Positions 20,115-30,506 of a DNA stretch of 64,000 nucleotides are shown one piece after another. This DNA is from Bombardia bombarda. Taxonomy: Eukaryota > Ascomycota > Sordariomycetes > Sordariales > Lasiosphaeriaceae. The first letter of the stretch is position 1. Each line of letters starts with the position of its first letter. The position numbers were made by a program, and so were the translations under genes. Under the pieces are notes generated by a model. The model was not told the origin of the DNA. It did no database searches and worked only from the letters and a program-made list of their open reading frames with translations. The DNA lies in contig JAULSR010000004.1 in the NCBI GenBank assembly GCA_030512295.1, positions 2,790,001 to 2,854,000 on the forward strand. The letters are read 5' to 3'.

Positions 20115-21530
20115 CTAATTGATATTTTCCCCTGAGTCAGCATCAATGCTTATGAGCGTGTCGGAAGTTTTATTCACATCCCGCAAATACTTGATTGCCC
20201 ACGTAGCCAAGATCATTACCCTATCCACCTTCTCAGCGATCGTCATAACCTGCCGTTTATTGAACGAGTATTGTAATTTCTCTCCCATGAAACTTTCCAC
20301 CTGGCTCAGGGCAAAGTCGTGGATATCTCGGAAGTCCCCTTGATGTAGGTGAAGTATGTTATCGGCAGTACGACTGGATACGTCTTCGGGAAAAGCCCGA
20401 GGTCGGCTCGATATGCGGATTTTGAAGCAACTTGAGCGTGAGTCCGCAATAGCCTTCAAGCAACTTATCAGATCTGAAAGACTCCACTGTTTCTCCAAAT
20501 CATTGATCCTTTGAGCATGGCAAACGAGTGGTATGAGCGCATGGCATTGCCGGAGAATATCAAACAGCAGGGACTGTAGTTGGCGTATCGCGAATTTTTG
20601 ACCGTGTGCTCCTGGATATTGAATATGATGGCTGGTGAATATCACCGGTTGAAGTGAAGCCCACTCCCTTGCAATGCTTTCAGTGCGTTAGTACCGAGCA
20701 ACAAATTTCATAATCGTTGACTTGCCGCAGCCTGCCTTGCCCGAGATTCAGAAAATTCCGTGTCTACATTGCAACCAACTCGAGAACCGGGATTCGAATA
20801 TCCACTCAGATGTTCCCCGGTAAGGCTCGGAAATTGAGCCGGATCTATCTGGCGCAGAGTCGAGTCGAAGTTTGGACAGCACTTTCTGTGCGTTACCAAG
20901 CTCATCCTCAAACTGAACAAGATTGGACAGCGTATCAATGGCCATCCTCGTATTGGAGACGTCAATCGTATTCTGGGCGACTTGTGTGCCCAAGTCATGG
21001 ACTTGCGATGCCATCATGTCAAACCTTCGGTTCTGACTTAGATGGAACAATTCGCTGTTCTGTCGGTGTGACTCCAAGCTATACGAGACTGAAGTAATGT
21101 GTTGACTTACAATCAGGGTTAGCGCATGCTTCAGACGGCCGATTAAGGTGAGACATACGACATGGTTGACAGGCAATGAACAGCTATCAACAACTGGGCT
21201 TTGACAATTCTTTTCTCCAGCTGTTCGATATTCTTCCTGTGTCTCATGTTCCGAAACGCGGTTTTGATGCTTTGATAGACACGATTGTTGCTGTCTTTTG
21301 CCGATATCTTGTCCAAGATCGACGGCAGGTCATCGCAGTCTTTCTTGCACCCCAAGACGATCTGTTGTAGACCTGTCGCATCCTGAACAGAAGCACAGTT
21401 ACATCTTGTAGATATTCAGCTCTTGTAACGTGAGTTGATGATATCAATCTTGCAAGGTCTTACGAGCATATTCAGGCGGGATTGGGTTGGATAACGGGCA
21501 CATTTTGATTCATAGCCCAGGCGCTTTTGA
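20115..21530 (-). pseudogene. NACHT-domain NLR-like gene, inactivated
   Basis: On the minus strand a fungal STAND/NLR gene can be followed from the N-terminal helical domain (exon starting at 21382 after a GTAAGA...CAG intron at 21383-21463, with the C...C spacing of GCKKDCDDLPSILDK), through EPYRGTSEWIFES and the Walker A ISGKAGCGKSTIMKF, to SSRPRAFPEDVSS. It is broken. A TGA (20748-20750) replaces the Trp that normally precedes ISGKAG, and a TAA (20688-20690) follows the P-loop helix. The segment that should carry Walker B (FIDGLDE type) is missing between the WSLSDL helix and SSRP. No C-terminal repeat domain is visible. NLRs of this kind govern non-self recognition in fungi. The neighbourhood (HET gene) fits. 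Confidence 0.8.
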
Positions 21531-22114
21531 CGGCATGGCAATCACGAACGACATGGGCTGCATTGGTACAGTGTCAAGACCTACACTATGTTACCAGTCT
21601 GATCTTTTTTTGGTCAAGTCGCCCAATAATGCTCCGGCGTTGGCGCGTTATTCGGAAGCTCTTTTAGACACTGTGACATTTTCATCTCTCTCTCTCCTTT
21701 GGCACTGTACATGATTTGTTAGCCCATGCAGTCAGTCATGTATCAAACAATGAACGTATGCATCGCCTATTCATCAATCAACGCACCCCTAACCCACGAA
21801 CAAGACACGCAAGAATCTGGTATATCAGCAGTATTTATTAGTTGGGAATATGCACACATGCGCCGTAAAATATGCGCAATACGGCGAGCGGAGAAGAAAA
21901 AAGAACAGGTAAAAAGAAGCAAACAAACGAATCCCAATTGTCCCAGGCGTCGTCAACCCATAAACCGTCCCACCAGAAAAGCAAAGCAGCCCCAACCCGG
22001 AAATGCCCTACTGATACTGACACAATAGTACACAGATTACTTCCCATCTGCCGCTGCCGCTGCCGCTGCCGCTGCCGCTGCCGCTGCCGCCGTCGTCGTC
22101 GTCACCCTCAAAGT
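21531..22114. other. Intergenic with a GCTGCC microsatellite
   Basis: No gene is supported. A run of GCTGCC units, followed by CGTCGT units, lies at about 22049-22101, just beyond the stop of the OM14-like gene and therefore probably in its 3' UTR. Confidence 0.5.
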
Positions 22115-22962
22115 CTATTGCTTCTTGTTGGCCTTGGCCTTCTTGATGTACCTACTCCCAACCGTTAGCATCATCACCACACCACACTATCACCGAAAGT
22201 AAACTCACCCAGCAAAAACCCCCTCCACAGCCCCCACAACCCCCAAAACACCCAGCCCCAACCCCGCCGTCTTCCAGTCCAGCCTGCCCTTCTCAAACAG
22301 TCCCCACGCCTTAAACCCAAGCCACCCGCTCAGCCCAACCACAGCAATCAAGTTGGCCGCGACCAGCGCGCCGCTGCTGCCATCACTCATGCTCTCAAAC
22401 TTCTTGGTGATCCAGCTGTCGGCCTTGCGGGCCTTGCTCTTTGCGCTCTTCTTGGCCAGGTCGGCCTCGGCGCGCGCCTTGGCCGCGAGCTCCTCGGCGG
22501 CCGCCTTAGCTTCTTTTGCGCGCTGCTTCGCCTCGTCCTCGCGCTCGATGCGGTCCGCCTGCGTGTCCGTCTTGACCGACTGCGACTCGAAGTCGGAGGG
22601 GACGGTGCGCACCGAGGGGGTGTCGACGTCGATCAGGGAGGACGAGGTGGAGATGGACTCGGAGAGCTCGACTTGGGGGGGTTGGGGGGCGGCGGCCTTG
22701 GGTGGTGGGTTAGTTTCTCGTGGTTGGTTGATGGAAGGGGATGTTTTGATAAAAGGGAGAGGGGGCGGGAGGGGGCGGGAGGGAGGGGGATTTAAGCTTA
22801 CCTCCTCGGGAGTCTGCTTGGGGCCTTTGGAGGCGATCTCGGCGTAAGACACTGGGAGGGGTTTGTTAGTCTCGAGACGATAAAATAGGAGCTCGTGATG
22901 GTGGTTGATCAAGCTTCCCGGCGGTTTTGAGCAGCAGCTTTGCAGTGCCGGATTGACTCACT
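22115..22962 (-). CDS. OM14-like mitochondrial outer membrane protein, 191 aa
   Basis: Model: base A at 22962, intron 22852-22961 (GTGAGT...CTAAC...CAG), exon 22802-22851, intron 22697-22801 (GTAAGC...ACTAAC...AAG), exon 22209-22696, intron 22152-22208 (GTGAGT...TAG), exon 22115-22151. The total is 192 codons. The start codon itself is split: A before the intron, TG after it, giving MSYAEIASKGPKQTPEE. The middle (residues about 50-110) is a charged Glu/Ala/Lys helix (RIEREDEAKQRAKEAK). The C-terminus has KADSWITKKF, then two or three hydrophobic segments (ALVAANLIAVVGLSGWLGFKAW; LGLGVLGVVGAVEGV) and a lysine tail ending KKAKANKKQ. This matches the fungal OM14 C-terminal family, linked in yeast to ribosome docking at the mitochondrial surface. 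Confidence 0.85.
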
Positions 22963-23858
22963 TTTGGATGTGGTGGTGTGATTAAGCTGCGATGCAGATA
23001 TTGTAGTTGCTATTCTTTGCTTGCTTGCTTGCGCGGAGCGATGCGATGCAATGCGACGACGATAGGTAATTAGTTTGTAGTTGGCAAAAGAGTTGAGTTG
23101 ATAAAAGAGCAGAGAAAGTGGTCAATGGAAGAAATCAGTCGATGTTTTGCACTCGGCGGAGGACGGGAACGCGGGAGAACATGTGACGAGAGACGAGAAA
23201 AGGTGGGCAAAACCGGGCGAGGCCAAACGAAGCGCTAGGAACAGGAAGCCCGCCCGCAGCTGCACAGACCCCGGTCGTCGATGACGTCTGCGGCTCCGCC
23301 AAGACTTCTCTTAGTGTAGTGCAGATTCCCACTGGAGAATGCTGGCAGACAAGAATCCAGGGCACAGGCCAATGGAAAGCTCATGAAGCTGCAAGCGGCG
23401 CCCATTTCTGGTGTCCACAGTCGACACCATCGTCTAAGTTTCAGGGCGTTGAGTTGCCGAAACCTGCGCAGTGGTATTGCCGATTTGCTAGTGCCATTAT
23501 AGCACCATCCTGCGATCAAATCTTCAATACAGTCCTCCACGACATTTCCCGGAAAACAGCAGCGACCACCATGACACGGCCAAGGTGGCATCCCTTCACA
23601 ACGGCAACAAACGGTGTTTAGAGTGTGGATAGTTGGTGTTTTGTGTGTCTATGGAGCGCGCAGCTTTTTACAACGCAATACAGTACATATATATAGAGTC
23701 ATACATTGCCCGCCGGCATATCCCCATCATTATCCTTCAAGGGCACCGACCGACCCCATCCGTCTATCCCGCCGCCGACCGGTCCATGATCTAGGTATTG
23801 TTGTTGTCGCAGTAGTGTACAGCTCCTTAAAGTGTTCCCTCGCGCCTCGCGATCGTGA
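22963..23858. other. Intergenic between MIA40 and the OM14-like gene
   Basis: About 900 bp that contains the promoter and leader of the OM14-like gene (CACCACCACATCC just before its split start) and the 3' UTR of MIA40. Two genes for mitochondrial proteins lie head-to-tail here. No other reading frame convinces. Confidence 0.5.
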
Positions 23859-24932
23859 TTATTGCTTGCTGCCCTTGTTCGCCGATGTCGCATCAAACGC
23901 CTCCTTGGGGATCTCGTCGCTCTCAGAGTGGGGCGTCGGTGCCTTGGTGTCTGCTACCGGTGTAGCCGCCTTCGCCGCCGTCACGGCTGTCGACGTAGAG
24001 CCGGCAGCGGGGGCAGCAGCAGCGCCGTCGGACTCGGGAAGCTCCTTGGCCAGGGCAGCTTCGGCACCCTCGGGAGCGGAAGCGGGCGCCTCGTCCTCAT
24101 CGTCGGCAATCTCGGCGCCGTAGACGTCGGGGTATTTCCGGAAGCAGTCCTGCATGTGCCTATGTATCTTGTCAGCGTCTCCCCATATAGACCAGGCCAG
24201 TTTCCATAGAAAGAAGAGTGACGTACTGGAACTTGTCAATGCAATCCATCCCCTTGGGCTCGTCGGTCGAGTAGACGAAGCAGCTAAAGGCCGCCTTGAA
24301 CTCCTCTCCGCAGGGCCCATCCGCCATGCCGCCCAGGCACGGGCAGTCCCAGTTGATCTCGCCTGTCTCGGGGTTGAACGCGCCCTGGGCGGCCGCCTCC
24401 TGCTCTAGAGCCTCAGGCGAGCCGGGCTCATGCGCCTCGGCCTGGGCGTCGGCCGTCTCCTTCTCTGCCGGGGCAGCCGCAGACTCGATCGCCTGTCTAG
24501 TGTCTTGTACGGGAGGACTAGGGGGTGGCGGCGCGGCGGCGATGGCCTTGCGGCGCTTCTCTTCGACTACGGCATCGATGGTTGGGAGCTCGGCGTTGGA
24601 GAACTGGGGTGGTGCCGGGCCTGTTTGGGCTGGTGGTGCTATTGCGTCAATTTCCAGTTGCGAATACAGGACGGACCGCAGAAGAGGGGGGGGGGGGATG
24701 AGGGAGAGGACATACGAGGGAGCTCATCGGCGAATATGGGGCTGGTGTTGTACCAGTAGACAGCGCCAATGGCCAGACCCCATCGTGCGGCGGCGCCCTT
24801 CCATGTCCGCTTCTTGGTTTGGGGGGAGGATGTGGTGAGCAAGCGGCGGGCGCTGGAGGAGGCAGAGTTGCAGGCGACGGGACGGATTGCCCGCAATGCG
24901 CTGGGCGCTGACCGGAGCGTTGTGCGATACAT
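23859..24932 (-). CDS. mia40: Mia40, intermembrane-space import oxidoreductase
   Basis: Exons 24716-24932, 24227-24638 and 23859-24159 (introns GTATGT...TAG, 77 bp, and GTACGT...TAG, 67 bp) give 309 residues in frame. The N-terminus is a basic mitochondrial presequence, followed by a single membrane anchor (RWGLAIGAVYWY, near residue 50). The catalytic core has the redox motif Cys171-Pro-Cys173 and the twin CX9C pairs Cys182/Cys192 and Cys205/Cys215 (FKAAFSCF; IDKFQHMQDC). The second intron splits the Gln codon just before HMQDC. Mia40 oxidises and traps cysteine-rich proteins entering the intermembrane space, working with Erv1. The region between anchor and core and the C-terminal 85 residues are low-complexity Ala/Glu/Pro, as in other Pezizomycotina. 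The neighbouring gene also encodes a mitochondrial protein. Confidence 0.95.
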
Positions 24933-25418
24933 TTTGGACGGCGACGTGGAGGCTGGCTTAATTATTATTACTATGGGCAAAGCAGAGGCAAGCGAGGAGG
25001 GAAAATGAGCGTGGTTGCCGCTGAATCCACGAGGTCTCGTCATTTGTCATCAGCCAAATCCGGGCCGCCGACAAAATTTCTGGCGATAGGTTGCTCAAGC
25101 TTTCCGACCGAGCTTGATCGCGCCTGATTGGCGAATCGGGGCCCTTGACCCACATTTACCCATGAACGTGACTCCGAGGGCATTGGTCTGTTCAGTCTCT
25201 AAGAACGCGTTCCTCCCACCATCACATTTGGATCTACTTCTGAGGTGCAATGTCGATTTTTTTTCTCGATTTTTTTTCTACCATTTTTCTACCATTTTTC
25301 TACCATGTCCAGATGCTACAATTATCGCACCCCCCTTCCTACTTATTAGTGGCTGAGATTCCTTTCGGTTCGATCGTGCCAACATCCCCAATTTCCAAAG
25401 TTCATGTCTGATAATTGA
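24933..25418. other. Intergenic, promoter side of MIA40
   Basis: About 490 bp. A T-rich imperfect repeat (TTTTTCTACCA, three copies) lies at about 25267-25306. No gene seen. Confidence 0.5.
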
Positions 25419-26261
25419 TCACTTGCCACCATCTGTACCACTGGTGCCAGCCGCAGACTGCTTGGCGGGGCGATGGTGAATCTTGACCGAATACTCTCCT
25501 AACGCCTCGTGTGCCGCGTCGATTATATCATCGCCACACCTATAGTCGCGATACACCATACCAAACATGGTCTTGACGTCTCTCAGCTTGCGCTGCTCTC
25601 GCTTCTCTTCCTTCATGGCCTCCTTCATGTACTCCCTTTGCTTGATCACCGCCAGCTTTTCCCCGTCGGCAGCCATGGCAGTGATGGGGCGGGGCCCCTT
25701 CTTGTTTTCCCCAATGACCGCAACCTTCACCTTCTGTTGAGGGCGCATATCGGCAGCCATCTGTACCTGCTCCTCATGAAACTTTCTCGACCATTCTCTC
25801 GCCTTCTTCGTCAACAAGTCGTCTTCGTCTCCCACGGCCGCTGGGGCGGCGGCCTTCTTGGGTTGCTTCTTTGCCTCCTTTTCTTTCTTGACTGTTTTGT
25901 CCTTTCCCTCCTGCTGCACTGTCTGCTCCGGTTCTAGCGTCTTCCGCGGTGGTTGCGTCTCCCGTAGCCGCTGTAGAACCTGCTCCGCCGTATCGAGCTT
26001 ATCCTCCTCCTTTTTCGTTTCGTTGGGTAGCTTCGTCGTGGCTACTGTGGGCTTCTTTGGGTCGATGGTCAGAGGCCGCTCGTCGTCGGTGAAGTAGTCC
26101 GTGTCGACCATCACCCAGGCGTCCTCCAGAGGCGTCGTCTCCGCAGATGAGGTGGTAGGCTTGCGGACTTGTCTGGTAAAGCCTTTCACAAGGCCCTGGA
26201 CTTGACCAAAATATCCAGTCGTCGACTCGACGACCGTGTCTTGGACGACGGGGTCCTCCAT
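25419..26261 (-). CDS. Charged hypothetical protein with Lys/Glu-rich helices, 280 aa
   Basis: A single open frame from ATG 26259-26261 to TGA-type stop at 25419. Residues 1-55 contain an acidic DAWVMVDTDYFTDDE segment. Residues about 80-150 are low-complexity Lys/Glu/Gln (a long charged, probably disordered or coiled-coil region). Residues 150-250 form a more ordered stretch with KKAREWSRKFHEEQ, EKLAVIKQREYMKEAMKEEKREQRK and VYRDYRCGDDIIDAAHE. The last block looks like a conserved helix. I do not recognise a named domain. Coding bias is clear and no intron is needed. It is probably a lineage-restricted ascomycete protein. Confidence 0.75.
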   Translation of the reverse strand: MEDPVVQDTVVESTTGYFGQVQGLVKGFTRQVRKPTTSSAETTPLEDAWVMVDTDYFTDDERPLTIDPKKPTVATTKLPNETKKEEDKLDTAEQVLQRLRETQPPRKTLEPEQTVQQEGKDKTVKKEKEAKKQPKKAAAPAAVGDEDDLLTKKAREWSRKFHEEQVQMAADMRPQQKVKVAVIGENKKGPRPITAMAADGEKLAVIKQREYMKEAMKEEKREQRKLRDVKTMFGMVYRDYRCGDDIIDAAHEALGEYSVKIHHRPAKQSAAGTSGTDGGK

Positions 26262-27298
26262 TGTCGTTGGGCTTGGACTGTCTCGACAGGCTCCAGTTTC
26301 TACGGATGCACTTAATGTCTGGCTTGTTGGTTAGCGATGCCTGTAAAAGATACTTGTTGTCCTACGCATGGTTCTTACATGCGAGCACGGTAGTTGGAAT
26401 CCTACTCGTTCTTCCGTGGCGAGGTTAGGGCTTCTCAGCCAGTGTGATGATGAACCAGCCAGATGAATTTAAAGGTAGAGCTTCGAAATGTGACGGGGGA
26501 TCTGTCTTTTTCTTATTTTGTGGAAAGTATCTTACTTTCCCTATCTTCAGGAAGGCTAACACTAATCTCGGGAGTAACGTTCTCTTCGGCTATGATGGTT
26601 TGCCAATCCAAGCCACCTGCAGCGTGACAGAGCTTACGACTGCGTAGGCCTGATAATCTTGTGAATAGGTCCCAAAGTACCGCTGCAGGCATTCCGCAAC
26701 CCGATCTATAGTATTACTTAGGTACTGCTTCCCTTGGCGGACTTGGAAACTCACGTCGTGCGATCAATCATGGACACTCGGTGTTACATTCTCTGGATTG
26801 AAGCATCACATATTGCGCGGCCTTGCTTCTTGCGGCCGAAGAGAGTTGGCAGGTACAACAGACAACAGACACCAGCAGATACTACTAGCAAAGATGTTTT
26901 GCGCTAACTATAAATCCTTGTGAGTTACGCATGATCATGATTCAAGTTGGCGACTGCCTTATCCATCCAAGAGTTACCACGGTAGTTTTCTGAATTTGGC
27001 ACTTCTTTCCTCGGAAGCGTTCCTTGTCTCGACTCCTTAATCCTGCAGCACATGCGGGATCACAACCTGCTGCTCCGTACCATACATCACGACCCCACCC
27101 ACACTTGTCGACCACAGAATCCAAGCATCAAACCATCCCTCCGTTCTGCAACCAAGAGCGAATCGACAATATCCCTCGGCGACGCATCCTTGCTCCCCCG
27201 CACAGTCGCATTGTTCGAGCATTGTTCGAGCATTGCCCTTGTATTATCCCAAATCCCAGACCGGGCATTTGGCTGATGCACAACTCGTGAATGCAACC
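26262..27298. other. Intergenic, divergent promoters
   Basis: About 1 kb between the charged hypothetical protein (minus) and thiamine pyrophosphokinase (plus). No secure gene. I looked for a thiamine-pyrophosphate riboswitch near the kinase and could not assemble its conserved paired elements by eye. Confidence 0.45.
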
Positions 27299-28327
27299 AT
27301 GACGAGCACCTCTAGCAGCACCGCCGCCAGTGAGAGCTTGAACCCAGATGGAGTGGAATGGCATCCATCTGCACTTGTTCGTGACACGAGCAAGACCACG
27401 CAGGCACATGCGCAGGATAACAATGGCGCCGCCCGTGCCAGTGCGGGGTTTGCACTAGTTGTGCTCAACCAGCCCCTCACCCATCTCACCGTCATGAGGC
27501 GTCTGTGGCACAATGGTCCGTCTTGAATCACTCTGAACTGCTTTTAACAAGATAAGAGTGGCTGATGATAGAATCGCAGCCTCCTTCCACATCGCCGCCG
27601 ACGGAGGTGCCAACTGTCTCTACGACGTTGGCCCCAAGAAGGGCGATCCCTCGTTTGTGAGCGCAAACAGCCTTCACAACCAACCATGACAAACCCCCCC
27701 CCCCCCCCCCCCCCCAAGACCCCTGACTAACACTCCCAGGACAACCTGCGCATCATCATCGGCGACCTCGACAGCCTCACCGACGACGTGCGCGCCTACT
27801 TCGAAGGCCGCAGCACAACAGTAATCCACGACCCAGACCAGTACTCGACCGACTTTAGCAAAGCCGTGAAGCACATCCGCGACCGGTGCCAGCAGGCCAA
27901 CGAAGCCACGCAGCAACAACACGCCGTCGACATCGTCGCCATCGGCGGGCTCGGCGGCCGCGTCGACCAAGGGCTCAGCCAGCTGCACCACCTGTACCTG
28001 TTCCAGGCGCACCCGCGCTACGCCGACGGCCGCATGTACCTCTTCAGCGGCGAGAGCCTGACGTTCCTGCTCAAGGGCGGTTGCCGCCACTTTATTCATG
28101 TGCGGGAGGAGGGCGAGGTGGACGCGTTTGGCAAGTACGTCGGCATCTTGCCTGTTAAAGAGCCGAGCCGGATCACGACCAAGGGGCTCGAGTGGGACGT
28201 GACGGACTGGGAGACGCAGTTTGGCGGGCAGGTGAGCACGAGCAACCACGTGCTGCCCGAGACCAAGGTGGTGGAGGTGGAGACGACGAGGGATGTGCTG
28301 TTTACGATTGCGCTGAAGGAGCTCTAG
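27299..28327 (+). CDS. THI80: Thiamine pyrophosphokinase
   Basis: Exons 27299-27515, 27580-27656 and 27740-28327 (introns 64 and 83 bp) give 293 residues. The catalytic N-terminal half carries ADGGANCLYD, IIGDLDSL and DQYSTDFSKAV, where the Asp residues coordinate Mg-ATP. GGLGGRVDQGLSQLHHL follows. The C-terminal beta-sandwich has GLEWDVTDW and VSTSNHV, the thiamine-binding and dimer-forming part. The enzyme transfers pyrophosphate from ATP to thiamine, making the TPP cofactor in the cytosol. Intron 1 uses GTCCGT, a weak donor. Intron 2 contains an uninterrupted run of 22 cytosines (27694-27715). The ATG at 27299 is the first in frame; the N-terminal 55 residues before the core are variable and Ser/Thr-rich. 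Confidence 0.94.
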
Positions 28328-28751
28328 TGGGGCGAACGGCGGTGGAGCACGGCCATGATGGGGTTTGTCTGATACCTACTGTCTGGAGTGATGGTTGGTC
28401 GTTGTGTTTGGGTTGCTGTGGAGGGTGGTTTGGGTTTGAAGAGTCGAGGGAGGGAGGCGGGAGGTTATTATTACTACTAATGCGGCTGGCAACGGCAGCA
28501 GTACAAATACATGTCTCACGACGGATGACAGATGAATGGATGAATGGACTAGAGTATACATAGGGGATGAAACGCTAGGCTCGGCATCCCATGCCCAACT
28601 CAATTTTGTCGATGCAAGAGCAATAGCAATAGCAGCACACTGACATGCCAGTAGTTCCCAAACTCCTCGCTAGATGACATAGAATAGACACAACAAAAAG
28701 CAACAGCACACGGGGCTCCAGTCTTGCCCACCACTCTTCCTCATCATCTCC
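28328..28751. other. Intergenic between converging genes
   Basis: About 420 bp between the ends of thiamine pyrophosphokinase and bos1; both 3' UTRs must lie here. No other feature seen. Confidence 0.6.
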
Positions 28752-29649
28752 CTACCTCAAGAAATGCACCACCCCCCAGCAAAACAGTACAAAAACCACC
28801 ACCCCCGCCCAGAAAATCCACTTATCCTGCCTCGCCCGCCGATCAATCATCCTGATCGTATCCCCCGAAATCCCCAGCGTGTTCCCCACGCTATACAGCT
28901 TCCGCTGCGTCGACTTGAGCATATCCCGCTGCTGCCCCAGATCCCCCAGCACCGCCTGGCCCCTCGCAATATAATCATCCAGCGCCGAGTGCGTACTCTG
29001 AAAAAAATCCTGCTCCCTCAACGCATGCGACTCCCTCGTCACGTCGCCGCTCCCCAACCCCCCACCACCACCCCCTAATCTCTCGGCGCTGCTATTCGTG
29101 CGCGCATGCCCGCCCCCGCCCGAGCCGGCGCCATACCCCCCGCACCACTGCTGCTACCACCCGCATTGGCATATGGATTCTCGGGCGTGTGCGTGGTGAA
29201 TGGTCTGCGCCCGAGCAGCTCGGCGCGGTTCTGCGCGTGCGCGGCGTCTTCGCGCGCGGCTTTTAGGGCGTCGAGCTGCGCGCGGAAGTCGTGCAGCTCG
29301 GCGCGGAAGTTGCGGATGCGCTCGAGGGCTTTGTCTTTCTTGGAGGCGTTGGCTTCGTGTTTCGCGAGGGCAGCGTACTCGTCGACTGTGCGGGAGAAGG
29401 CGGTGAGGGAGGCGGAGAGGGCGCCGATGGCGGCTGGGGTGAGTTGTTGGGCGGGCGGTTGGGATGGGTCGTCGGCGGAGGAGAAGTTGGGGGAGGAGAG
29501 GGCCGAGAGGTCGCGTCGGATGGAGGTGGATTGCTTGAGGGCGGAGTTGAAGTGGGTGTTCTGTGAGGGGGTTGGATGGTTAGTTTTGAGGTCTTGGGTT
29601 GGTGGGAGGGAGGCAGGAAAAGGGGGAAGGGAATGGGCATGCATACCAT
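28752..29649 (-). CDS. bos1: Bos1, ER-Golgi Qb-SNARE
   Basis: Exons 29647-29649 (only ATG), 29137-29560 and 28752-29074; introns 86 bp (GTATGC...CTAAC...CAG) and 62 bp (GTATGG...TTAG). The sum is exactly 250 codons, 249 aa. The protein begins MNTHFNSALKQSTSIRRDL, then a three-helix N-terminal region with ELLGRRPF-THTPENPYA at its end. The SNARE helix includes REQDFFQSTHSALDDYIARG and LGQQRDMLKSTQRKLYSVG, with a C-terminal anchor WIFWAGVVVFVLFCWGVVHFLR (split here: WIFWAGVVVF / VLFCWGVVHFLR). Bos1 acts in ER-to-Golgi vesicle fusion. The second intron is very GC-rich and lies in a glycine-rich linker, so this junction is the least certain; other junctions in this linker could also fit. Confidence 0.88.
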
Positions 29650-30506
29650 GGTTGCGGTTGGTTGGGGTTCTTTATCGGTGGTGCATTAGGTGGAATAATT
29701 AAGATGGTTTCTGAAGGTTGAGACTGAGAATATCTGTCAAACGGCAGAAAGGCCAGATACTCTCGACGTTGACGTGTCGCGGTGGTTTATTGGTGGCTTG
29801 CTGGCGTGTTGGCGAATGATTGCCTGAACTGCGGGTCGTGGACGGTTTATTGCACGGTAGGGGTGCTGTTACGGCACTTTGAAAATAGCTGGCCCGTGCT
29901 TAGGCGCTTGGCCGTCACATGACCAGATGTCTTTCCTCTCGTCCCCCGCGGCGACGTGAAAAAAGCAGTGCAAGCGCCAAGAGAATTCAGTCCCCCCACC
30001 AATGTTTACTTGTTACCACCACAATTGGTGACAGCCAACTGAGCCAGAAGTGGAATCGCAATGACGCGAGAAAGATGAGCTTCAATCATACAAAAGAATG
30101 TTGTTTGGTGATTGCATAGCACACAACTAACTCACTGCACGAAATCTACGTTGAAGACTTCACGGAGCTTCATTCAGAATTATCAGTGCAGGTCGCCCGA
30201 CAGTCCCAAAAGCACGTCGCATTTGTCCATTAGTTCAACTACGCCTTGTTGTCAGGCACGTTCTGTGATTTATTGTGCGACATATCCCACACTTCATGGA
30301 CTGAAAAGTGAAAATATCAGGAGAAGCTCCATTCCATCTCTTCCATCTCCCAGAATTGAAGTCATTTTTCGCTGACCCTGATCCGCACCTAGGGACGGTG
30401 GATGCCCGTCGGGCTTGAGATGAAAAGCCGGGGCCTCCACAATGACTATAATTGCAGTGCAGATTCAGGTCACGACTTCGACAATTCAGCGACATTTGCG
30501 CACCAA
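29650..30506. other. Intergenic, promoter of bos1
   Basis: About 860 bp between the bos1 start and the 3' end of the repeat protein. No gene is supported. Confidence 0.5.

Noticed and set aside
21089..21112. GTAAGT...CAG in the NACHT relic as an intron
   Set aside because: About 22 nt, below any plausible intron length, and the frame is open across it.
26700..27298. Possible TPP riboswitch before thiamine pyrophosphokinase
   Set aside because: The conserved CUGAGA and paired P4/P5 elements could not be found by eye in the leader, and this gene is not a usual riboswitch target.
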